Assembly (NCBI RefSeq): GCF_900115055.1
Contig: NZ_FOVD01000001.1
Coordinates: 310,001-374,000, forward strand
Direction of reading: 5' to 3'
Length of the DNA stretch: 64,000 nucleotides
From: Chryseobacterium oleae
GTDB lineage: Bacteria; Bacteroidota; Bacteroidia; Flavobacteriales; Weeksellaceae
Below, in pieces: positions 17,296-25,221 of this stretch (the first letter of the stretch is position 1; each line of letters opens with the position of its first letter). The notes below the pieces were generated by a model, which made no database searches, was not told the DNA's origin, and was given only the letters and a program-made list of their open reading frames with translations. The position numbers and the translations under genes are program-made.

Positions 17296-17766
17296 ATGAA
17301 CAACTATACTCCCTACATGCTTGAATGCATAGAACTTGCTAGACAGGCATTGGAAAAAGGAAATCCTCCGGTTGGGTCCTTACTGGTTTTTAAAGATCAA
17401 ATTATAGGCAGAGGAATTGAATCCGGAAAATCATCCGGTGACATTACCCAGCATGCAGAAATTTTAGCTGTTAAAGATGCTTTAACACAAGGCCACCGGG
17501 ATATACTGCACGAATCTGTCCTTGTTTCTACTCACGAACCCTGCATAATGTGTTCTTATCTGATCAGACATCATCAAATTGCAAAAATTGTCTTTGGTGT
17601 TTCTGTGCCATTGGTTGGCGGACAATCTTCTGAATTTAAAATTCTAGAAACAGAAACCATTCCCAAGTGGGGCCGAAAACCTGAAATTGAATCAGGCCTG
17701 TTGCAACATGAATGTGAACTCCTGAATGAACAGTTTTCAGAATATCTTTCTAGACAAAAAGAGTAA
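17296..17766 (+). CDS. Nucleoside/cytidine deaminase family protein
   Basis: A 156-residue zinc-dependent deaminase. The catalytic zinc motifs are intact: QHAEILAVKDAL (His ligand and proton-shuttle Glu) and STHEPCIMCSYLIRHHQIAKIVFGV (PCxxC, two Cys ligands). The N-terminus MNNYTPYMLECIELARQALEKGNPPVGSLLVFKDQIIGRG is typical of the guanine/cytosine/tRNA-adenosine deaminase group. The short length and lack of tRNA-binding extensions favour a free-base or nucleoside deaminase over TadA. It is monocistronic and ends at a terminator. Confidence 0.85.
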   Translation: MNNYTPYMLECIELARQALEKGNPPVGSLLVFKDQIIGRGIESGKSSGDITQHAEILAVKDALTQGHRDILHESVLVSTHEPCIMCSYLIRHHQIAKIVFGVSVPLVGGQSSEFKILETETIPKWGRKPEIESGLLQHECELLNEQFSEYLSRQKE

Positions 17767-17799
17767 TGGGCCAACTTCATCAAAGACCTTTCTAAAACA

Positions 17800-17831
17800 A
17801 AAGCCAAACGACAAGTTGTTTGGCTTTTTAT
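17800..17831 (+). terminator. Intrinsic terminator of the deaminase gene
   Basis: AAGCCAAAC and GTTTGGCTT form the stem around an 8-base loop, followed by TTTTTATC, 34 bases after the stop. Confidence 0.85.
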
Positions 17832-17862
17832 CATAGAAGTATTTTAGATATGCTGTTCTTTA

Positions 17863-19725
17863 TTATGATCCTGCAATATACACCGGAGCACCTCCCAGCC
17901 ACGTTTCCAATACCGGGATATTTCTCATTTTCATATACTGTGAGGATTGAGTTGTTAATGAAAGCGGATCCTTCTCCAGTATTACAAAATCAGCAAAGTA
18001 TCCCGCATCTAATGACCCTGCCCATTCATCTGCATAGCACTGCCACGCAGCATCATACGTAACCGCAATTAATGCCTGCTCCGGAGTAATGCGTTCAGGA
18101 GCGTTTAATACTTCGATACTTGTTGTATTTTCTTCCATAATTCGGGTAACAGACTGTTCCATCATTCTCAAAGGCCCCAACGGGCTTACCTCATTGTCAC
18201 TATGAAGCGTAATTCTCATTCCTGCTGCCAGAGATGAACCGCAAAGATCGAGCATTTGAGCCTTGTCTTTAAATATCACCTCATTAAAAGCATAGCCCCA
18301 ATATCCTACGTGTCCGATAAGAAAACTTGGGGAAACACCCATTTGCAGCATGGATGTAATCTGATCCGGTGTCAGAAGAGAACAGTGTTCTATACGGTTT
18401 CGAAGCTCAGGTCCCCTGTATTGGGCAAGTGCGCTTTGATAAGCCTCTATAGCAAATGTTACCGCCTGATCCCCATTGGCATGGATCATCAGAGGCCAGC
18501 CTTTACCGGCTACCACGGTATTGATCAGTGTATCATACAATGGCGGAATCGTGTCTGCAGGAATTCCTTTTTCCGGAAAATTAAAGATCCCTGTATTATT
18601 GGCAGGATCACAACAATAAGGGGCACTCTGATAACCGGTCAGACCCTGGTTTGAGCCATCCGACACCACTTTAACGTGTCCGTAATAGACCGGTTTGTAA
18701 GTGGTCGGTACCGGATACGTACCAAGACCATCAGCAGCCTCCTGATCTGCACAAAGCAATGCTCCTCCGATTCGCACCAATTCCGGATTTCCCTGTACAT
18801 AGGAACTCAGCACCGTTTCAAACTTATCGTTCAGTCCGGCATCATACATAAAAGTGACTCCTCTTGAATTGGCCAGTTTAAAAAGGCTGGTGAGATAAGC
18901 ATCCATATTTTTAGCCATAGCAACGACTTGTGCCTGAATCACTTCCAGCGCCGGTGTCATTTGCTTGCTTTCCTGAAGCTGACCCTGTGTCTGCTTTACA
19001 TATTCATCCGGTGTTACATAATGATCCTGGACATATTTACTGTTTTTAAATACATATTTCAATGCGCTGGTATTTAAATAAAGGGTATGCATAGACGCAC
19101 TCAGCAGCATCATGGGATCTTCATTTATTTCGTCGAGCACTGTATTGGTAATGGTCTGAAGCTCGTTTGCGCCATTAACCGGTACAAAAGGCATCAGCGA
19201 CGGATCTAAACCTTTCCCTAAAATAACATATCCGGGAGTTGTGGGAAGGTTACCGTTTATGGTTGTTCCGATAGACTCCAAATCATATGTGGCCAGCAAA
19301 TCCTGGCCATTAAAAGGGCTTACATCTATCCATTCAGCCATCATAGCTGCGGGAACGATATGAACGTGAGGTTCGATCAGGCCTGGCAGCAAGGTTTGCC
19401 CGTCAGTTAGTTCTTTGGTTTGATAGCCCGGATAATTTTGATCCATAAATGTGGTTACTTCTTCTTTTTCTCCGGCTATGACAACGTTTCCATCAGCGAT
19501 GCCTATGGCTTCAACCTTTTCCGTTGATCCGCCGATCATAGGCCGGATGATACCGCCGCTGATCATAAGCGTTTGTGGTGATGACTGAGTGTTGGTTTGA
19601 CCCGGCGCGGGTTTCATTCTGTCCAGATTTTCGGAACTAAAAAGTTCTTCTTTCAGAATTTCTAAAATTGGGTTGTTGCAACCGCACTGAGTGCAGCCGT
19701 GAACATGAGCGTGTGGTTTTTCCAT
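17863..19725 (-). CDS. Amidohydrolase family 3 (YtcJ-like) protein
   Basis: A 620-residue metal-dependent hydrolase. After a His/Cys-rich N-terminus (HAHVHGCTQCGCNNP) comes the small beta domain (MISGGIIRPMIGG, VEAIGIADGNVVIAG). Next are the first metal motif TLLPGLIEPHVHIVPA (HxH), the long insert, LMIHANGDQAVTFAIEAY, IEHCSLLTPDQI and ITLHSDNEVSPLGPL. The order matches YtcJ/amidohydrolase 3 enzymes, which cleave amide or imine bonds of unidentified substrates. There is no signal peptide. The N-terminal CTQCGC cluster before the domain is unusual and might bind metal. The start is the only Met before that cluster. Confidence 0.82.
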   Translation of the reverse strand: MEKPHAHVHGCTQCGCNNPILEILKEELFSSENLDRMKPAPGQTNTQSSPQTLMISGGIIRPMIGGSTEKVEAIGIADGNVVIAGEKEEVTTFMDQNYPGYQTKELTDGQTLLPGLIEPHVHIVPAAMMAEWIDVSPFNGQDLLATYDLESIGTTINGNLPTTPGYVILGKGLDPSLMPFVPVNGANELQTITNTVLDEINEDPMMLLSASMHTLYLNTSALKYVFKNSKYVQDHYVTPDEYVKQTQGQLQESKQMTPALEVIQAQVVAMAKNMDAYLTSLFKLANSRGVTFMYDAGLNDKFETVLSSYVQGNPELVRIGGALLCADQEAADGLGTYPVPTTYKPVYYGHVKVVSDGSNQGLTGYQSAPYCCDPANNTGIFNFPEKGIPADTIPPLYDTLINTVVAGKGWPLMIHANGDQAVTFAIEAYQSALAQYRGPELRNRIEHCSLLTPDQITSMLQMGVSPSFLIGHVGYWGYAFNEVIFKDKAQMLDLCGSSLAAGMRITLHSDNEVSPLGPLRMMEQSVTRIMEENTTSIEVLNAPERITPEQALIAVTYDAAWQCYADEWAGSLDAGYFADFVILEKDPLSLTTQSSQYMKMRNIPVLETWLGGAPVYIAGS

Positions 19726-20181
19726 GGTATTAGTTTTGGTTTGGTATGTATTCGTAGAAATGGGATTGTATATTTATAACAAAGCACGCCTGATCCAGGT
19801 GAGACTAAGGTTCACATTGAAATCAGCAGGATTGTAGGTAAGGTATTCCCACTATGTACATATTGGAATATATATAGTTTTCATTCGATTTTCAGGCATT
19901 AGTTTATGTGCTAAAAATATGAAAAAAAAGCATTATGTTTTAACTTTTATCACACAATGTTGATTATTAACTTAAATTAAAATATTAATTCACAATATAT
20001 TTACATTTAAAATAATAATTTATTTTTTTTTGAAAACTTGCAATATCCCACCATTACGGGATCTTTTCATTCTCTCCTGAAAAGATTTCCTACAAATAAA
20101 ATTCTCTTCTTTTGTTTTAGCCTACTTAATAATTTTCTTAATCCGAAATCAGATTAAAAACAACTGTAAAGAATTACCTCA
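19726..20181. other. AT-rich intergenic region, 456 bp
   Basis: Lies upstream of the amidohydrolase gene and downstream of the beta-barrel gene, both leftward. No gene or repeat is recognised. The first 200 bases should contain the amidohydrolase promoter. Confidence 0.45.
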
Positions 20182-21984
20182 TCAGTTTCCAAAATTCACA
20201 AAGTGAGGAATATCTGTTGTGAAGCCGTTCATTGGTAAAACATTATTCCGGTTGCTGTTAAAATCAAAAACAGAATTATTATCGAAAGGAACCCGTGGAT
20301 AATAAGTGAACGAAATCTGAATTCTGTTGAAAACCAAAAACGGATTATTGATCAATACACCCACTCCTATTTTAGTATTGGCAGTGGTTTTAAGCAGTCT
20401 GTCATCCGGCATTCCCAACCAGCCGACTGCGGCAGTTAAGTACGGACTGAAATGGAAATTCTTCCATGTTTTATTAACAAAAAGCTGAAGCTGATACCTT
20501 AAAACCAATTTTTTAGTTCCGATAAAATCTGAATTGTAAACCGGGAATTCGTCTGCAGCGGAAAGATTAATCCTGTCTTTGTAAGAATAATTGTGCTGAG
20601 GATTTCCCAGTGCTAAAGTTGGGGAAAAGAAATGTCTTGCTTTGGCAAATTTCCAGTCCATGAGATTGGTAAAATAGGTTCCATCCAAACGGAAAGACTC
20701 CCGATTTTGGCTGTCTTCATTAAAAAACCGTCCAAACTCAGCTTTCACATTGAAATAACCGATCTTTATAAAATTGCCATACGACGCAGAAACGCCCACA
20801 TAAGGCATTACATTTTTACTTCTTGATAAGGCTCCGGCAGTCAGATTGACGGTATTTCCATATGCAACATCCTCCGGCAAATCATATTGAAAAATATTCT
20901 TCTGAACCGAGAAATTTCTGCGGATAAATCCTACAGACATCAGAAAACTGCTGTACGAGCTGAAATACTGATACTGGTCGATCCCGGGACTGTCTTTGTA
21001 CTGATAATTCTGAACCCTTCCTATCAGAGCAATATTACTGTTGACTCTTTCCTTAGAATCAGACGAAACCGGAATCTGATAACCGCCCCATAAATCCTGG
21101 CTGTACACCTTGATTTGCACTTCCGGAAATTTGGTGTCCGTCGCAGTGGGAAGGGCTACATTCCTCATGAAATATTCAAAGGTAAACCCTCCCGCCCATT
21201 TCGTCAGTGGTGAGAAAAAATCTCTTCTGACATTGAAATTGATTCTCTCATTTCTCAAAAAATCCCTTTCTCCCAAGATCTGAGCATTGATGAAAGAACC
21301 CCAGAGGTTGTATGCGGTGTAGCTTCCTAAAAGATAATCCTGCTTTTCTTTGGAATCGTTTCTGTACAATACATTCAATTCGTGTCCCAATCCCAACATA
21401 TTTTCTTCGGTAACGCCCAAACCAATTTTACTTCCTGAATAACTGACTCTTGGCTTTAAGCTCCAGGAATCAAGAACTTTGACCACCACATCAATAGAAT
21501 CTTTGCCAGACGTGCTGTCTGAAACACTGATATTAACCCTGTTGATAAAAGGCATTGTTCTCAGCAAACGCTCAGATTCATAGAGTTTCTGGGCATTGTA
21601 CTCCTCACCTTCTTTAAAAAGCAAATAATTATTAACTGTATTGTCTCTTGTATTGGCATGAAGATGATTGGTAAACCAGTCATACCACTTGGTTTTTTCT
21701 TTTTTCTCTTTCGAACCGTAACCAAAAGGGTCAATGGTTTCTATCCGGATATTTCTGATGTGTTTTCCGTTATGAGTCTCCTGCAATAATTTCTCCGTGG
21801 TTGTTCTAACCGATGCCGAATCCGCCTGTCTTCTAAATATAAAACGGTGAATAAATTTGGTGACTTTCGTTTTATCTGAAAAGTTCTCTATTTTATAATA
21901 AAGCGAATCCTTTTTCTCCTGCGCATTCAGAAGGGAAAAGCCACATAAAAGGAAAATTGAAACTGCAAGTAATTTATTGGTCAT
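20182..21984 (-). CDS. POTRA/beta-barrel outer-membrane protein (BamA/TamA-like)
   Basis: 600 residues from the Met at 21984, which begins a clean signal peptide (MTNKLLAVSIFLLCGFSLLNAQ). The frame is open further upstream, but that sequence lacks protein character. Residues about 85-195 contain a POTRA-like segment (IRNIRIETIDPFGYG, FKEGEEYNAQKLYESERLLRTMPFINRVNISVSD). After that come repeated amphipathic strands typical of an outer-membrane barrel, ending NRIQISFTYYPRVPFDNN. The single POTRA distinguishes it from BamA itself. It may insert or export an outer-membrane component; partner unknown. Confidence 0.72.
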   Translation of the reverse strand: MTNKLLAVSIFLLCGFSLLNAQEKKDSLYYKIENFSDKTKVTKFIHRFIFRRQADSASVRTTTEKLLQETHNGKHIRNIRIETIDPFGYGSKEKKEKTKWYDWFTNHLHANTRDNTVNNYLLFKEGEEYNAQKLYESERLLRTMPFINRVNISVSDSTSGKDSIDVVVKVLDSWSLKPRVSYSGSKIGLGVTEENMLGLGHELNVLYRNDSKEKQDYLLGSYTAYNLWGSFINAQILGERDFLRNERINFNVRRDFFSPLTKWAGGFTFEYFMRNVALPTATDTKFPEVQIKVYSQDLWGGYQIPVSSDSKERVNSNIALIGRVQNYQYKDSPGIDQYQYFSSYSSFLMSVGFIRRNFSVQKNIFQYDLPEDVAYGNTVNLTAGALSRSKNVMPYVGVSASYGNFIKIGYFNVKAEFGRFFNEDSQNRESFRLDGTYFTNLMDWKFAKARHFFSPTLALGNPQHNYSYKDRINLSAADEFPVYNSDFIGTKKLVLRYQLQLFVNKTWKNFHFSPYLTAAVGWLGMPDDRLLKTTANTKIGVGVLINNPFLVFNRIQISFTYYPRVPFDNNSVFDFNSNRNNVLPMNGFTTDIPHFVNFGN

Positions 21985-22266
21985 AATCAAAGAATTCGAT
22001 AAAGCTTGTGATATCAATTTATAAGCCAATAGAAGCGAAAAACGAGGTTTTAACGTAAAAAATAAACCAGGTACCACACGGGAAATGATATTTTACCATT
22101 TTGAACATGAATAATCAACTCATTCTTACTTCAGCTTCATTTTTTTGGTCTTATTATTGAATAAGTTTTAGCACCAATTCATTTAATCCTTCGTTCAGAC
22201 TTATCCTCTACTCCAATAAAAATACCGGCAAACAGCAATAAAGTTGAATCATTAAATATCATTATT

Positions 22267-22644
22267 ATGGAAACTAAAGAAATTTCAAGAATTGCCCTTG
22301 GCGCATTTCTGATCACCGCAGGTGTGGGGCATCTTACCTTTGCGAGAAGACAATTTCAGGCTCAGGTACCGGATTGGGTTCCTTTAAAGAAAGATGACAC
22401 GGTAGTGTATTCCGGAATAGCTGAAATACTACTCGGTACAGCCATTATTGCAACGCCCAAAAAACACAGAAAAACTATAGGTAAAGTGGCAGCCACATTT
22501 TTTGCGGCGGTTCTTCCCGGAAATATTGCTCAGTATAAAAACAGGAAAGATTCTTTCGGACTTAATACGGATAATCAAAGATTGGCCAGACTTTTTATGC
22601 AGGCTCCTCTGATTGCCTGGGCTTTGAAATCTACGGATGAGTGA
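22267..22644 (+). CDS. DoxX-like small membrane protein
   Basis: A 125-residue protein with about four hydrophobic segments: ISRIALGAFLITAGVGHLTFA, VYSGIAEILLGTAIIATP, KVAATFFAAVLPGNIAQY and RLFMQAPLIAWALK. GVGHLTFAR near the first helix and the Pro-Asn before the third resemble DoxX-like inner-membrane proteins. The start ATG follows a short AT-rich leader. It stands alone; role unknown. Confidence 0.7.
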   Translation: METKEISRIALGAFLITAGVGHLTFARRQFQAQVPDWVPLKKDDTVVYSGIAEILLGTAIIATPKKHRKTIGKVAATFFAAVLPGNIAQYKNRKDSFGLNTDNQRLARLFMQAPLIAWALKSTDE

Positions 22645-22810
22645 AAGGGTTCAGTTGCCTGACTCGTAAAGACGATATTGATTAAACCAATCATTATTTG
22701 ATATGGTTATAAGGAAGTCGGAGCATTTGCATGCGAAGTTTAGACTTTGCATCCGTATTAATTGTTACTGATTCTGTTACTAATTAATACGCCTCTAAAA
22801 AGTTTAAAAC

Positions 22811-22843
22811 CTGTCAATCCCTTTGTGGGAAAGCGATTGACAG
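22811..22843 (-). terminator. Hairpin downstream of tRNA-Arg
   Basis: CTGTCAATC (22811-22819) pairs with GATTGACAG (22835-22843). On the minus strand it is followed by GTTTTAAACTTTTT and lies 4 bases past the tRNA 3' end. Confidence 0.7.
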
Positions 22844-22846
22844 TAG

Positions 22847-22920
22847 TGACCACGGAGGGATTCGAACCCCCAACCCTCAGAGCCGAAATCTGATATTCTA
22901 TCCAGTTGAACTACGCAGCC
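22847..22920 (-). tRNA. tRNA-Arg, anticodon UCG
   Basis: On the minus strand a 74-nt cloverleaf can be drawn. The acceptor GGCTGCG pairs with CGTGGTC with G-U pairs, the D-arm contains GTTCAACTGGATAGAAT, the anticodon stem is TCAGA/TCTGA with loop TTTCGGC, and the T-arm is GGGGGTTCGAATCCCTC. The anticodon TCG reads CGN arginine codons. The acceptor stem is rich in wobble pairs. CCA is not encoded. Confidence 0.9.
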
Positions 22921-23301
22921 TGCTTCATAAGCAGTAAATAAGAAGCTATGAATACTTCCAATTCATCTGTTGCTATGATTTAAGACTGCGAAAATACTGT
23001 TTTTTTTACAATTTATAAAGCCTGCAAAGTTTAATTCTAAAAATTATTTCAGGACTGCAGAATGATCTGTTGAAAGTAATATCCTAACAAAAGAAACAGA
23101 CTCGGGACAAACATTTAAAGGTCAGATGTTTAAAAGCCGAATGTGTAAGATCTATCCCTATAATATACATTTCACAGATTAAAAATTATGATAAACAAAA
23201 ATTGATCAGCCCGCCTATTGTTCAATGTAAAAGACGTTATTGAATAATGTCCTTCCAACGGCCACAGACAAAAAATAAAGCACAACAGTCATAAAAAACA
23301 A

Positions 23302-23331
23302 AAAGCCTTACATTTTGAAATGTAAGGCTTT
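23302..23331. terminator. Bidirectional intrinsic terminator
   Basis: AAAGCCTTACATTT and AAATGTAAGGCTTT form a perfect 14-bp stem with a 2-base centre, with A-rich and T-rich flanks on both sides. It serves the minus-strand barrel/TPR operon ending at 23355. Confidence 0.9.
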
Positions 23332-23354
23332 TTATATTAAATATATCTTTAAGC

Positions 23355-25124
23355 TTAGAAGGTAATCTTCACCCCTCCCAGAACCTGTGCACCTAGGACT
23401 TTATAGCCTTTGTACGTCTGGTAATTTGAGTTAAGAAGGTTGTTTCCGATGGCAAAAACACTAAAGTTTTTATGGAATTTATACTCAGCAGAAAGGTTTA
23501 AATCTGCATAGCCGCCTACTTTATCATTTCTGTTTTCCGTAGACTGGTACACCATGTTTGGATTAGCGACTCCTTCGATGGCGAAAGAGTTTGTCGTTCT
23601 GTCGCTGGCAAAGATACCCTTGAATCCTAACACCAATTTTTTATCAAGCATGGTATATTTTGCTCCGATGCTTGCATTCACTAAAGGAACGTTATAAATA
23701 TCGTCGTAATTCTTCAGATTGTATTTTGTAAACTTTACTTCCCCGTCTAAAACCAGGTTTTCAAGCGGGAAATACTGTACGCTTCCCTTGATATCACTTA
23801 CATTTCCGTCATCATATACAGCAGAGAATGTGTTTGCAAAATTGTAGGCAGAACGGTTCAGGCTAAAGGTATTGTCGAAAATACTGTTCCCCTGGAAGAA
23901 CATAATATTCCTCATTTTTCCGTAACCTGCAGAGAAGTCATATTTAAACGTTTCGTCGATATCTCCACGTAAACCTACGTAAAAATGATATTGAGTCTCT
24001 GTTGGCTTTAAAAGCTGGTCAGAAAGCACGAATGGATTCGCCTGCAGAAGATCTCCGTAGGTATTCAGCTTCAGTCCGCCGTCTACCCCACCGTAGAATT
24101 TAAATTCTTTAGCAGCAGCAACCTGGAATTCAGCCTGTGGAAACCAGTATGTCTTATTATTTTTCACCTCTCCGCCAAGGGCATCATTTGAATTCTTAGC
24201 ATTCAGGAAAGAGAATCCGGAACCTAACATTAAGTAAGATTCCCCTTTTCTGAAGGTTACTTTCGGAGTAAGGCTCGTATTAAAGAAATTGGATGAGTTT
24301 TTGTTAACAACCCCAAAATCTGTTTTCACAGCTTCTAATCCAACGCCTAAGTCAGCATTTAAAACTATTCCTGATTTACCGATCTCTACTGCATGCTTGG
24401 AAAGATTCGCCAAAATGGAAACCTGATTTTCCTGAGCATCAAAATGATCTTTCAGGAAAGATGATTTTACCCTTACATCATTTAAGATTTCATTGGAATA
24501 AAAATCATAATATCCATTTACTTTAAACTGACTCACCCTTTGCTTCAGATCAACGTCTGCAGAAGGCTCCATGGCATAAATTCCGTAATATCTGTTATTA
24601 TCCAGTCCATACTCTGCATTCAGGTTGAACTTTCCTTTTTCACCGTATGAATTTAAATAAGCTCCGATGGCTGTAGAACTCTGCTTGGAATCCCATGCAT
24701 ATTCTTTTTTCAGGCCTAAAGTGGAAAGGAAATGGAAATCCGCTCCTACTTCCAGTTTATTGTCAAGGGTTTTGGAAATATTGGCATCACTCAAAATTTT
24801 CCCGAAGTTCCCCATTCCAAACTGCACATAGTTGTTCTGAGCCGTTCCTTCAAATTTAGGAGTCACATCCTGTCCCTGAATGGTAGATGTTTTAAAATCC
24901 GAAACCGCAGGAACATCCGTGATGGTATATTTCACAGGGTTCTGGGATTTCTCTTCCGGCGGATAATTCTTGATGGTCTCCACAGAGGTTTTCTTCTTCT
25001 CGATCTTCTTCACCTCCGGTTCCCGCTTCTTATTAAGAATCAGTTTTTCCTCCTTGATCTGGGAAAACGCAAACTGCGAAAACCCTAAAAATAATATGGA
25101 TAATAATTGAATTTTTCTGTTCAT
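23355..25124 (-). CDS. TonB-dependent-receptor-like outer-membrane barrel protein
   Basis: A 589-residue protein with signal peptide MNRKIQLLSILFLGFSQFAFSQ, a charged linker (residues about 22-65, KKREPEVKKIEKKKTSVE), then beta-barrel strands with alternating hydrophobics, ending in LLNSNYQTYKGYKVLGAQVLGGVKITF. The aromatic C-terminal residue is typical of BAM substrates. The end resembles TonB-dependent receptors, but no plug domain is visible, so transport by TonB is doubtful. It is downstream of the giant TPR gene with a 97-bp gap, and the pair shares one terminator. Confidence 0.7.
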   Translation of the reverse strand: MNRKIQLLSILFLGFSQFAFSQIKEEKLILNKKREPEVKKIEKKKTSVETIKNYPPEEKSQNPVKYTITDVPAVSDFKTSTIQGQDVTPKFEGTAQNNYVQFGMGNFGKILSDANISKTLDNKLEVGADFHFLSTLGLKKEYAWDSKQSSTAIGAYLNSYGEKGKFNLNAEYGLDNNRYYGIYAMEPSADVDLKQRVSQFKVNGYYDFYSNEILNDVRVKSSFLKDHFDAQENQVSILANLSKHAVEIGKSGIVLNADLGVGLEAVKTDFGVVNKNSSNFFNTSLTPKVTFRKGESYLMLGSGFSFLNAKNSNDALGGEVKNNKTYWFPQAEFQVAAAKEFKFYGGVDGGLKLNTYGDLLQANPFVLSDQLLKPTETQYHFYVGLRGDIDETFKYDFSAGYGKMRNIMFFQGNSIFDNTFSLNRSAYNFANTFSAVYDDGNVSDIKGSVQYFPLENLVLDGEVKFTKYNLKNYDDIYNVPLVNASIGAKYTMLDKKLVLGFKGIFASDRTTNSFAIEGVANPNMVYQSTENRNDKVGGYADLNLSAEYKFHKNFSVFAIGNNLLNSNYQTYKGYKVLGAQVLGGVKITF

Positions 25125-25221
25125 TGCTCAATATTTGTATTAATGTATAATGTCGGATGTATAATGTATTTATTAAACTGTACTTTGTACATTTTACTTT
25201 TTACATTATCCTTTATACACT

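Larger units (their letters stand above)
22645..23354. other. Intergenic region holding tRNA-Arg and two terminators
   Basis: 710 bp between the DoxX-like gene and the leftward barrel/TPR operon. It contains the tRNA-Arg gene with its downstream hairpin and the terminator at 23302-23331. The remaining AT-rich sequence (22921-23300) shows no gene. Confidence 0.6.

Noticed and set aside
18256..18654. 132-residue plus-strand frame inside the amidohydrolase gene
   Set aside because: It is antisense to a clear catalytic domain (HxH, EHC, HSDNE motifs) and has no domain character.
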